Shown: positions 1-5,517, counted from the stretch's first letter. The stretch: 5,551 bases of DNA from Nanosynbacter sp. (GCA_015257635.1 JABZJU010000036.1:1-5551), one strand, 5' to 3'. Notes: a model not told the origin generated them from the letters alone. A program made the numbers and translations.

Positions 1-245
1 GCCACACCCTTAACCCACGCATTATCTTGAAGTTCCTCTGGGACGTTGGCGACAGCTCGCTCAATCGTATCAATAACTGGCAACAATTTCATCACCGACT
101 TAGTTTGACCCAACTCGTGCGCTGATTGCTTTTCTGCATCCACGCGCTTACGATAATTCTCAAAATCCGCTCGAGTTCGCTGCAAATCCGACGTCAGCTC
201 AGCAACTTCTTTCTCTAAATCTTCAGCTTTTTTATTCTTCGTCAT
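1..245 (-). CDS. grpE: GrpE nucleotide exchange factor, N-terminal part (runs off left edge)
   Basis: Translating the minus strand from the ATG at 245-243 gives 81 residues before the window edge, with no stop. The visible part starts MTKNKKAEDLEKEVAEL, has a charged heptad-like stretch (about residues 5-50) expected of the long GrpE coiled coil, and carries the family signatures ADFENYRKR (about 26-34) and LLPVIDTIERAV (about 54-65). GrpE is the cytosolic dimer that drives ADP release from DnaK in the Hsp70 chaperone cycle. The start is supported by a strong Shine-Dalgarno, AAAGGAGG, five bases upstream. The ATG overlaps the stop of the small membrane ORF (ATGA), and no CIRCE or clear promoter lies directly before grpE, so it is probably transcribed from the hrcA promoter. 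DnaK and DnaJ would be expected further left but are outside the window. Family identity is confident; the C-terminal beta domain is not visible. Confidence 0.93.
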   Translation of the reverse strand, partial: MTKNKKAEDLEKEVAELTSDLQRTRADFENYRKRVDAEKQSAHELGQTKSVMKLLPVIDTIERAVANVPEELQDNAWVKGV

Positions 246-406
246 TTTTTCCTCCTTTTAAATGGCAAGACAGGATCACCGCCAACCGTACCAGGATCAA
301 AGGCTAAAATCCAAATCGCTCCAATAATAAATATTATTATTATTGAAATTATTACAATCAGCCACGCCGGCAAACCACTTAATAGTCCACCAATCCATTC
401 AGCCAT
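242..406 (-). CDS. Small single-helix membrane protein between hrcA and grpE (54 aa, function unknown)
   Basis: An open frame of 54 codons fills the gap between hrcA and grpE exactly. Its ATG (406-404) shares one base with the hrcA stop (TAATG), and its TGA (244-242) overlaps the grpE ATG (ATGA). The protein begins [13 protein letters not shown], followed by one very hydrophobic Ile-rich helix (about residues 14-36, including SIIIIFIIGAIWILAF). It then has a Gly/Pro/Asp linker (DPGTVGGDP) and a basic tail, KRRKK. No cleavage site for a signal peptidase is evident, and the basic tail suggests a cytoplasmic C-terminus. GGAGGAAG inside the end of hrcA gives an SD 7-10 bases upstream. I recognise no family. 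The two overlaps, the SD, and the helix-plus-basic-tail layout argue for a real gene. Against that, the AT-rich stretch alone could produce Ile codons by chance. A role beside the chaperone genes, such as sensing membrane stress, is only speculation. Confidence 0.72.
   Translation of the reverse strand: MAEWIGGLLSGLPAWLIVIISIIIIFIIGAIWILAFDPGTVGGDPVLPFKRRKK
251..258 (-). promoter_or_regulatory. Shine-Dalgarno of grpE, inside the upstream small ORF
   Basis: AAAGGAGG lies five bases before the grpE ATG and matches the anti-SD of 16S rRNA almost perfectly. The same bases encode the basic tail (Lys-Arg-Arg) of the 54-residue ORF, so ribosomes finishing that ORF would arrive at the site. This implies translational coupling. 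Confidence 0.8.
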
Positions 407-1116
407 TATAATACTTCCTCCAGCATCGCACCCGTACGACGCACCAGTTCCATCGTTCGACGATAATTTTGCCTTGTCGGACCAATCACACCGATGTAAT
501 TATCACCACCAGACGATGACTTAAATTTACTTATAATCAACGTAGCTCCACTGCTTTTACCGATTGGATTTTCGCTACCAATAAACACATTTAACGGTTC
601 GTCCGGCGCCGCTTCACGAAGCCACGGCTCGATATTGTCAATCAATTTAGCAACCGCCTGAACGTGATCGCCATCACCAAACTCTGGCTGACTGAATAAC
701 TGAGTCATTCCGTTCATATACAAACTCGAACCAAATGACGCAAAACCAAAATTGCCAGTCATTTCCACCAAACCATCAACTGCTCGACGAATCGCTTTGT
801 CTGAAGTATCAACATTTGAATTGACGTGCGCCTCAATTGCCTTCGTACTGCTATCAATACCGCTCGGCAATTCCGTCATTTGCGCCGCCGTGATTCCATT
901 GACATAAAAACGATATCCCTTATCTGTCGGAATTCGACCCGCGCTCGTGTGGGGCGCCTCAATAAATCCCATCTCCTCAAGTTTTGCCATTTCACTGCGA
1001 ATCGTGGCGCTACTCACGCCAAACAGTTTGGCTAGCGTTACACTACCAACTGGCGCCGCAATTTCAGCGTATTGCTCAATAATAGCGACAAGAATTGCTT
1101 GTTGACGTTCGGTCAT
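406..1116 (-). CDS. hrcA: HrcA heat-inducible transcription repressor (short form)
   Basis: HrcA binds CIRCE operators and represses chaperone operons; GroEL availability controls its activity in studied bacteria. From the ATG at 1116 the protein has 236 residues. The N-terminal winged helix-turn-helix is typical: TERQQAIL, then [26 protein letters not shown], and [18 protein letters not shown] (about residue 56 on). The C-terminal end also fits, with [19 protein letters not shown]. Typical HrcA is about 340 residues, so the middle and insert region is about 100 residues shorter here, while both ends are intact. I chose this start over the upstream in-frame GTG at 1143 because that GTG lies inside the CIRCE element, upstream of the -10 box, so it should not be in the mRNA. 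There is no SD; the predicted transcript starts at the ATG itself. The stop overlaps the next small ORF, making this the first gene of the hrcA-sORF-grpE operon. Confidence 0.94.
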   Translation of the reverse strand: MTERQQAILVAIIEQYAEIAAPVGSVTLAKLFGVSSATIRSEMAKLEEMGFIEAPHTSAGRIPTDKGYRFYVNGITAAQMTELPSGIDSSTKAIEAHVNSNVDTSDKAIRRAVDGLVEMTGNFGFASFGSSLYMNGMTQLFSQPEFGDGDHVQAVAKLIDNIEPWLREAAPDEPLNVFIGSENPIGKSSGATLIISKFKSSSGGDNYIGVIGPTRQNYRRTMELVRRTGAMLEEVL

Positions 1117-1122
1117 AGTCCA

Positions 1123-1151
1123 ATTATATCGCAAATCTAGCACTCATACAA
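1123..1151 (-). promoter_or_regulatory. Promoter of the hrcA operon (leaderless)
   Basis: On the minus strand a perfect -10 TATAAT lies at 1128-1123 and a weaker -35, TTGTAT, at 1151-1146, separated by exactly 17 bases. Counting seven bases from the -10 puts the start of transcription at 1116, the A of the hrcA ATG. The -35 lies inside the CIRCE element. Confidence 0.75.
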
Positions 1152-1163
1152 GCAGAGTGCCAA
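1137..1163. promoter_or_regulatory. CIRCE operator (HrcA binding site)
   Basis: The + strand reads CTAGCACTC, nine bases (ATACAAGCA), then GAGTGCCAA. This is the CIRCE consensus TTAGCACTC-N9-GAGTGCTAA with one mismatch at the outer part of the left arm and one in the right arm. The core GCACTC/GAGTGC is a perfect inverted repeat. It overlaps the -35 box of the hrcA promoter, so bound HrcA would block RNA polymerase and autoregulate the operon. It begins four bases after the stop codon of the neighbouring LssY-domain gene. Confidence 0.95.
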
Positions 1164-1166
1164 GCC

Positions 1167-2534
1167 TTATCGTCTTTCCGTAAAGTAGCGCGCTGCATCT
1201 GAAGAGAACAACATCATAATCATAATATGCACACCAATCGAGATCAAAAGCAGCATAATCGACGCATTAATTCGCCCAATTGTCACGGATAGAGATTCGG
1301 TGACAATAGCCAATGTCGCCACAGAAAGTAGTGAGATTCGCGCCCGACTACTTCCTCGAAGTAACATCCCAACCAACACGATTTCCGCCACGACCAACAA
1401 CACATTAAAACCAGCCATCATTGACAACATAGCATTCGCGACATTTATATCAATTCCATCAATATTCGCAACCTGCACTAAAGTTGTCGGCCAGCTAGAA
1501 AAGTCCACCAACATTTGCCCAATTGTAAATAGAGACGCCAAAATCATTAGCCCACTGCCAATTAAAATCTGCGGTGGTCGGCGGCCCCAAAGCTCTTCCA
1601 ATAAAGTTTCGTGATTTCGCGGATGACGATCATAAATTGTGCCGTCCATAATCACCCCGAGCCGCGTTGAAGCCGTGACATTATCGTCAGCCTTTATCCG
1701 ACCAACTCCCAAAATTGGCAAATCGCCATCAGTGCGGATAGAGTCTCCAAGACCATTGCGCGAATGATAGCCCGTTGAAAAATCCTTTAATATCGTCACT
1801 CTAACATTTTTATTGTTACTTTTAACTGACTCAATTATATAATCTCGTTCAATATCAATATTCTCGTCAATTTTATGCGTGAACTGGAAAGTAAACAAAG
1901 AAAAGCCAACACTCTTATCGTATGTACCAGCCGCCAACCAATCAACTCGATGACCGCCAGGAAGAAGCCAGCCAGTTGGACATCGCCAAAACCTAACATG
2001 ATGACGACGCCTTGGATTGCCGTCAACTTCCTGCTGATAAGCAAAGTCCTGCCGTCTGCCAAACAAAAATGCTGGCGACACTGGTGCATTTGGATAACTA
2101 CGACCGCTCAAAACCGTAAGCACCATTTTCCAAGCTGACCTTGGAGTTATGTCATCCGCCAAAACCCAGCCAGCCTCAGTCATTGCCTTATGGAGTTTTT
2201 CTTCCGAGCCGCGCACACTCAAATTGACAGGGTCGCTTAATACTCCGTCCGCCGTTCGTGTCCTGCCGATAAAATAATTCGGCACGTACATATTGCTCAA
2301 AATTCGATGAAGTCTAGGCAACGCCAAATATGCCACAATTATCCACACAACAAAGAACAAGCCAACCAGCCACCAACCGCCCGTCGCCCAACCTTCTCTA
2401 AGTACTAACCACGCCAACCAAAACGACGCCAAACCTGCAAAGATAAAGAAGGATTGGTCTAGCAATGTAGTCAAGGTCTTCGAGGAACGATCTTGCCTGG
2501 CTGCTATTTTTTTTGGAGTTTTTACTGAACTCAT
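1167..2534 (-). CDS. Six-helix membrane protein with LssY C-terminal-like domain
   Basis: This is a 455-residue predicted inner-membrane protein. After a basic N-terminus (KTPKK...RQDRSSK) come two transmembrane helices at about 28-46 and 53-73. A soluble domain follows (about 98-275), then four further helices at about 322-343, 366-393, 399-419 and 424-443. The soluble domain matches the LssY_C type as I know it: DPVNLSVRGSEEKL, AGWVLADDITPRSAWK, YPNAPVSPAFLFGRRQDFAYQ, and NPRRRHHVRFWR, then GWLLPGG and a TYDKSVG segment. LssY_C is found fused to PAP2 phosphatases or on its own in membrane proteins, and its biochemical role is not established. No PAP2 motif is visible here. The ATG overlaps the gmk stop (ATGA), so it is translationally coupled to gmk. 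An extended -10 box inside the end of gmk may also give it its own leaderless transcript. The stop lies just before the CIRCE site. Confidence 0.82.
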   Translation of the reverse strand: MSSVKTPKKIAARQDRSSKTLTTLLDQSFFIFAGLASFWLAWLVLREGWATGGWWLVGLFFVVWIIVAYLALPRLHRILSNMYVPNYFIGRTRTADGVLSDPVNLSVRGSEEKLHKAMTEAGWVLADDITPRSAWKMVLTVLSGRSYPNAPVSPAFLFGRRQDFAYQQEVDGNPRRRHHVRFWRCPTGWLLPGGHRVDWLAAGTYDKSVGFSLFTFQFTHKIDENIDIERDYIIESVKSNNKNVRVTILKDFSTGYHSRNGLGDSIRTDGDLPILGVGRIKADDNVTASTRLGVIMDGTIYDRHPRNHETLLEELWGRRPPQILIGSGLMILASLFTIGQMLVDFSSWPTTLVQVANIDGIDINVANAMLSMMAGFNVLLVVAEIVLVGMLLRGSSRARISLLSVATLAIVTESLSVTIGRINASIMLLLISIGVHIMIMMLFSSDAARYFTERR

Positions 2535-3241
2535 AGATTAATTATATCATTGAGGAGATTTCGAGCTACCAAACGCGCCTCGTCATCTTGACGCTTAAAC
2601 ACGTCGCCGCGCAAAATAATTTCCTCGGTCACTCGAATTGCTCGCTCCAAATCGTCATTGATAATCACGTGATAATACGGAACTTTAAGCGCGTAAGCCA
2701 ACTCTTTTATCGCCGAGGCGTGACGCTTTGGCCACTCCGCTTGAAAATCTTCTTCGGTTGCGTAACGCTTTTTTAATCGCTCAATCCAAGTTTGGCTATT
2801 TGGCGGCACAATGAAAATCGCAATGCTATCTGGCGCCAGTCGCTCATATTCCTCCACGCCCTGAACATCGATGTCGGTAATTGCCACGCGGTTCTGATCA
2901 TGCGCTAATTTCAACTCAGCCACCGATGTCCCATAAACTGTACCGTGGACAAACTTCGCCTCAATGAATTCATTATTTTGTAGCATATTTTCGGCAGTTT
3001 GCGAATCAATAAAGTGATAATCAATTCCATCTTGCTCGGCACATCCATTATTTGTGCGTGGCGCGCGCGTAGTGTGAGAAACAATATCGCGAAACTCTGA
3101 CGACTTCAGTAATTGTTTTTTTATCGTGTCTTTGCCCGCACCAGAAATTCCCGCAAGTAGCGCAATTTTCGTACTTTTAACCAACTCAATTGTTGATTCA
3201 GTTGGCTGATAATTTGTAATAAGATCTTCAATACTTGGCAT
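2531..3241 (-). CDS. gmk: Guanylate kinase
   Basis: This cytosolic enzyme transfers phosphate from ATP to GMP, giving GDP for GTP and dGTP synthesis. The 236-residue protein has the P-loop GISGAGKDT (31-39); the GMP-binding segment SHTTRAPR (55-62) with DGIDYHFI (71-78); E94 followed by HGTVYGTS (99-106); and DIDVQG (123-128). FIVPPNS (143-149) leads into the lid region, and NDDLERA is at 195-201. These are the guanylate kinase signatures in the right order. The usual length is about 190-210, and the excess is an N-terminal extension of roughly 25 residues before the first strand. In the P-loop, Asp38 follows the lysine where Ser, Thr or Gly is usual, with Thr39 retained, so activity is still plausible. 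A near-consensus promoter ends 11 bases upstream. The stop overlaps the start of the LssY-domain gene (ATGA). Confidence 0.93.
   Translation of the reverse strand: MPSIEDLITNYQPTESTIELVKSTKIALLAGISGAGKDTIKKQLLKSSEFRDIVSHTTRAPRTNNGCAEQDGIDYHFIDSQTAENMLQNNEFIEAKFVHGTVYGTSVAELKLAHDQNRVAITDIDVQGVEEYERLAPDSIAIFIVPPNSQTWIERLKKRYATEEDFQAEWPKRHASAIKELAYALKVPYYHVIINDDLERAIRVTEEIILRGDVFKRQDDEARLVARNLLNDIINL
2541..2549 (-). promoter_or_regulatory. Possible extended -10 for the LssY-domain gene
   Basis: TGATATAAT on the minus strand is a perfect -10 with the extended TGn motif. It ends six bases before the ATG at 2534, placing the predicted transcript start on the A of the ATG. No good -35 is seen. It lies within gmk codons for Asn-Asp-Ile-Ile, so chance is possible; the same spacing is seen before hrcA. 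Confidence 0.42.
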
Positions 3242-3250
3242 AATATTTAC

Positions 3251-3417
3251 CTATAATAACTCATCAAGTACGGATTGCCAATTGGGAAATTCAGAACTTC
3301 CAAAACGAATAAGCCGACCAGTAAACTCATCAATCGACTCAGGCAATATTTTTATTAAGCAGATTTGAAATCCACTAAAACGCCATCCATATCAATATAA
3401 ACAATAGATCTTTTCAC
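3251..3417 (-). pseudogene. Remnant of a 5'(3')-deoxyribonucleotidase (HAD, NT5C-like) with internal deletion
   Basis: Just after the lepA stop, a GTG (3417-3415) opens a frame reading KRSIVYIDMDGVLVDFKSA and then a stop. The DxDGVLxDF motif is the catalytic aspartate motif of the HAD superfamily and is typical of the 5'(3')-nucleotidase (NT5C) group. In another frame, from about 3358, the sequence continues LIKILPESIDEFTGRLIRFG and SSEFPNWQSVLDELL, followed by TAG at 3253-3251. The xHFG-x-xFPDWxxVL pattern is how NT5C-like proteins end. About 20 N-terminal and 35 C-terminal residues remain of a protein normally about 175-190 long, so around 125 residues of the core, including the other HAD motifs, have been lost in one internal deletion with a frame change. 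I infer a dead gene. The enzyme would have dephosphorylated deoxynucleoside monophosphates. The remnant is two bases after lepA and carries the gmk promoter in its tail. Confidence 0.72.
3253..3281 (-). promoter_or_regulatory. Promoter of gmk
   Basis: The minus strand has -35 TTGGCA (3281-3276) and -10 TATTAT (3258-3253), each one base from consensus, with the ideal 17-base spacer. The predicted transcript start is near 3246, only about five bases before the gmk ATG at 3241, so there is no room for an SD in the mRNA. The promoter lies inside the end of the nucleotidase remnant. Confidence 0.65.
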
Positions 3418-3419
3418 AA

Positions 3420-4379
3420 TTAGTCCCTTTTTAGCATCACCATAAATGCCTCGCTCGGTATGTCAACTTTACCAAAGCGTTTCATTCGTTTTTTACCGCG
3501 CGCTTGCTTGGCGAGAAGCTTCTTTTTACGACTGACATCGCCACCGTAAAGATAGCCCGTAACATCTTTTCGATAAGCGCCGATATTTTCCCTGGCAATA
3601 AATCTACCGCCAATTGCCGCTTGCAATGAAACCTCAAAACTCTGACGCGGCACAACTTCTTTCAATTTCTTAACAATCTCACGCCCCAAATGTTGAGATT
3701 CCGACCGATGACACATCACACTCAGCGAATCAACCATTTCGCCTGCCACATAAAAATCGACGCGCACCAAATCTTCCACTTGATAATCCGCCAACTCATA
3801 ATTAAACGAACCGTAGCCACTGGTAATAGATTTCAATTGGTCATAAAAATCCGTTAATAAATTCGCGAGTGGCGCCGCAAATGAAATCAGCGCCCGCTCG
3901 TCAATGTAGCTCAGGTTTTTCTGGCGACCACGCTTACTCACGATCAACTGAATCACCGCACCGATGTAATCCTGCGGCACAACAATTTCACCGTCAATCC
4001 ACGGCTCGCGAATCTCTTTTATCTGCGCTGGGTCGGGCAATTCACTAGCAGACTTGATATCCAGCTCCTCGCCATTTGTCAGACTAACTTGATAATCAGT
4101 ACTCGGATTCGTAACAATCAAATCCAAATTATACTCACGCTCTAGTCGCTCGCGAATAATGTCCATATGAAGCAGACCCAAAAATCCAATTCGCACACCG
4201 TAGCCCAGAACCGGCGAATTCTCCGGCTCGAATTGCAGCGCCGAATCGCTCAGGCTCAACTTTTCAATTGCCTCTTTCAGGTCGTTATAGTCTTCATTGG
4301 ACACCGGGAAAAACCCCGCATAAACAAACGGCTTAACTTCTTTATAACCTGGAAGTGGTTTGACAATCACCTTAGACAT
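3420..4379 (-). CDS. lepA: LepA/EF4 C-terminal half only (domains III, V and CTD; no GTPase domain)
   Basis: The 319 residues align by motif with the second half of LepA (elongation factor 4), a ribosome-binding translational GTPase of about 600 residues. Domain III (about 8-95) has KPLPGYKEVKPFVYAGFFPV and GFLGLLHMDIIRERLEREY. Domain V (about 122-205) has EPWIDGEIVVPQDYIGAVI and the segment around YGSFNYEL. The LepA-specific C-terminal domain (about 206-319) includes HRSESQHLGREIVKKLK, PRQSFEVSLQAAIG and the basic tail SRKKKLLAKQARGKKRMKRFG. Domain I with its P-loop and domain II are absent. A stop codon (TGA) lies directly before the ATG in frame, and the sequence upstream encodes something else. 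The frame itself is intact through all conserved segments and ends at the normal LepA end. There is no SD; an extended -10 lies ten bases upstream. It could be a separately expressed domain protein, half of a split gene, or a recent 5' truncation. Family identity is certain; function is not. Confidence 0.93.
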   Translation of the reverse strand: MSKVIVKPLPGYKEVKPFVYAGFFPVSNEDYNDLKEAIEKLSLSDSALQFEPENSPVLGYGVRIGFLGLLHMDIIRERLEREYNLDLIVTNPSTDYQVSLTNGEELDIKSASELPDPAQIKEIREPWIDGEIVVPQDYIGAVIQLIVSKRGRQKNLSYIDERALISFAAPLANLLTDFYDQLKSITSGYGSFNYELADYQVEDLVRVDFYVAGEMVDSLSVMCHRSESQHLGREIVKKLKEVVPRQSFEVSLQAAIGGRFIARENIGAYRKDVTGYLYGGDVSRKKKLLAKQARGKKRMKRFGKVDIPSEAFMVMLKRD

Positions 4380-4388
4380 TCACTAACA

Positions 4389-4397
4389 ATTATACCA
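4389..4397 (-). promoter_or_regulatory. Extended -10 box before the truncated lepA
   Basis: TGGTATAAT on the minus strand is a perfect -10 with the TGn extension. Transcription would start near 4382, three bases before the ATG at 4379. No convincing -35 is present. Its position suggests the truncated lepA is expressed on its own. Confidence 0.55.
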
Positions 4398-4417
4398 TTC
4401 TTTACAACTAGACAGTT

Positions 4418-4449
4418 GCGTTAAACGCTCATTGCCGTTGTATTGGCAA
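4418..4449. repeat. Short inverted repeats between the 183-aa gene and lepA
   Basis: Two small symmetric elements sit in the 80-base gap. GCGTTAAACGC (4418-4428) is a near-perfect 11-base palindrome, too short in its centre to form a hairpin but suitable as a protein site. TTGCC and GGCAA (4432-4436 and 4445-4449) flank an eight-base loop. No T-run follows on the minus strand, so this is not a Rho-independent terminator. Chance is possible. Confidence 0.3.
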
Positions 4450-4459
4450 GGTTTTGTGA

Positions 4460-5011
4460 CTATGGAGTATACGAAGTATGTACATCAACCTGCTTTGAAG
4501 GAGATTTTAAAGGATATAAGAACGGCAATTCTCTATTTGGCACAATATCATAAAATCTCTGATATTGCTCGCTCTCGAATTCTTCTTCGTTTCCTTCACA
4601 GAAATGTAGCTGAGGGTGTTTCCTTGATATTCCTACTCGTTGCACCAATAGTCCAGCACGAGACCAATATTCCGAAGTTGTGTCGGCTTCCAACCCATAT
4701 CTAGCCAGAAGTAAAGCAATAACAGGTTTATGTATTTTTGAAGTTTCTCCCGGGTGAAGTCCCAATTCAGGAATTGCTGTTTCAAAAAAGTATGACAATA
4801 TTGACGTACCCGCCTTATATTCATCTGGGGCATTCTTAAATAGCATACCCGCAAAACAAGCCTTCCTGCCAACTTCTCTATAGCCAAGACGAGCCATGGG
4901 TTTTTCTGGGTCATCTCCAAAAACTATTCTCTTCACTCCAGAAGGAGCCGTCACTTTGTTTGCAACAAGGCAAGCTCCATTAGCAAATCTGATTGGCGGC
5001 AAGTCGCTCAT
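4460..5011 (-). CDS. Hypothetical protein, 183 aa, no family recognised
   Basis: The open frame starts at an ATG (5011-5009) and ends at TAG (4462-4460). The protein looks soluble, with mixed alpha and beta character, no signal peptide and no membrane helix. Visible points are three cysteines (14, 52, 138), a hydrophobic segment PVIALLLARYGL (about 96-107), an acidic run NEEEFESEQ (141-149), and conserved-looking patches GDDPEKPMARLGYREVGRK (32-50) and HPGETSKIHKP (86-96). I recognise no catalytic motif. A purine run, GGGGAG, lies about 14 bases before the ATG, too far for an ordinary SD. A promoter-like TTGAAA/GATAAT pair is upstream. Strand composition differs from its neighbours: the + strand at 4441-4500 has 15 G to 8 C, while 3421-3480 in lepA has 9 G to 17 C. 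This hints at separate origin. An overlapping frame at 4633-4920 is judged a shadow. That this frame is coding is likely but not certain. Confidence 0.6.
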   Translation of the reverse strand: MSDLPPIRFANGACLVANKVTAPSGVKRIVFGDDPEKPMARLGYREVGRKACFAGMLFKNAPDEYKAGTSILSYFFETAIPELGLHPGETSKIHKPVIALLLARYGLEADTTSEYWSRAGLLVQRVGISRKHPQLHFCEGNEEEFESEQYQRFYDIVPNRELPFLYPLKSPSKQVDVHTSYTP

Positions 5012-5062
5012 CTTAATTAAAATATCTCCCCAGTGTTACCGTATCGCCAACCCGCGCATTTT

Positions 5063-5090
5063 ATTATCTTATCTAATCTACGCTTTTCAA
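5063..5090 (-). promoter_or_regulatory. Possible promoter of the 183-aa gene
   Basis: The minus strand has TTGAAA (5090-5085), a 16-base spacer and GATAAT (5068-5063), each one base from consensus. The predicted transcript start near 5056 gives a leader of about 45 bases, unlike the near-leaderless genes elsewhere in the window. It begins 13 bases after the stop of the MazG-like gene. Confidence 0.5.
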
Positions 5091-5102
5091 TACTAATATG
5101 CA

Positions 5103-5417
5103 CTATTTCCACTGTCGCGTCTGGTTGATCTTGTGCTTCTCAAAATACACTTCCGCCAAATTGACGTCAAACCAATTTGCCAATTCCATCAAATAATTCA
5201 GTACGTCCGCAAACTCCTCGCGCAGATTGTCGTGATTGTCAGGCTTTTTCTCGCCCTTAAATCCCGTCTCTTTGCGAACTGCTTTTGCTAGCTCGCCAAC
5301 TTCCTCAGTAAACAATAAGAATACTTCAGTGACAGAATTTTTGTCCCACCCCTTCTCTTTACATGTTTGATCGAGGTGTTTTTGTAATTCAGTTAAGCTG
5401 ATTGTTTGTGGATTCAT
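5103..5417 (-). CDS. MazG-like nucleotide pyrophosphohydrolase (small all-alpha NTP-PPase)
   Basis: The 104-residue protein is a single small all-alpha NTP pyrophosphohydrolase domain. These enzymes hydrolyse (d)NTPs to the monophosphate and pyrophosphate and are often credited with clearing abnormal nucleotides. The metal-binding motifs are present: EEVGE (E38, E39, E42) and EEFADVLNYL, giving E68 and D71 in the ExxD pattern. The end, KHKINQTRQW (95-103), fits the Lys/Arg-rich segment that closes this family. Full MazG has two such domains and about 260 residues, so this is the short single-domain type that usually works as a dimer or tetramer. The start is supported by AGAAGG seven bases upstream. 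It is the only gene here with a conventional leader and SD apart from grpE and the small ORF. Substrate cannot be told from the sequence. With gmk and the nucleotidase remnant it gives the region a nucleotide-metabolism flavour. Confidence 0.88.
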   Translation of the reverse strand: MNPQTISLTELQKHLDQTCKEKGWDKNSVTEVFLLFTEEVGELAKAVRKETGFKGEKKPDNHDNLREEFADVLNYLMELANWFDVNLAEVYFEKHKINQTRQWK

Positions 5418-5424
5418 GGTTTTT

Positions 5425-5430
5425 CCTTCT
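5425..5430 (-). promoter_or_regulatory. Shine-Dalgarno of the MazG-like gene
   Basis: AGAAGG lies seven bases before the ATG at 5417 on the minus strand, which settles the start codon. Confidence 0.7.
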
Positions 5431-5467
5431 TTAATCTTAATTAACTTACACTTGATGGAATATAAAC

Positions 5468-5496
5468 ATAGCAGGAAGCAAGAATCTGCTCGCTAT
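5468..5496 (-). other. Leader hairpin before the MazG-like gene
   Basis: On the minus strand ATAGC pairs with GCTAT (outer 5 bp). Inside it GAGCAG pairs with TTGCTT (6 bp with G-U pairs) around an ATTC loop, with CCT bulged on one side. The result is a stem of about 11 bp within the predicted 90-base leader. No T-run follows, so it is not a simple terminator. It could affect mRNA stability or translation, or be incidental. Confidence 0.35.
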
Positions 5497-5517
5497 CCAA
5501 TCCTATTTTTAATTACT

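Noticed and set aside
1116..1143. In-frame GTG at 1143 as the hrcA start (nine extra residues)
   Set aside because: It lies within the CIRCE element and upstream of the -10 box, so it would not be on the transcript. The HrcA family begins at the MTERQ segment.
1137..1163. CIRCE hairpin as a terminator for the LssY-domain gene
   Set aside because: No T-run follows the stem, and the match to CIRCE with promoter overlap explains it better.
242..2533. TGA read as glycine, as in some Patescibacteria
   Set aside because: TGA codons end gmk and the small ORF at positions that fit protein ends and overlap next starts, so TGA acts as stop.
4380..4460. A frameshifted continuation of lepA upstream of its ATG
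   Set aside because: A stop precedes the ATG in frame, and the other two minus-strand frames show no LepA domain II sequence.
4633..4920. 95-codon frame on the minus strand inside the 183-aa gene
   Set aside because: It has no start signal of its own, and its residue composition is rich in Trp, Arg and Leu without any motif. It looks like a frame shadow of the longer ORF.
4432..5096. Plus-strand open frames at 4432-4704 and 4896-5096, and others antisense to hrcA, gmk and lepA
   Set aside because: They are antisense to better supported genes, lack SDs or clear promoters, and show no recognisable protein features.
5010..5444. Direct repeat ATCTTAATTAA at 5010-5020 and 5434-5444
   Set aside because: Eleven bases of low-complexity AT-rich sequence, both near start codons. 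This is expected by chance and has no other copies seen.
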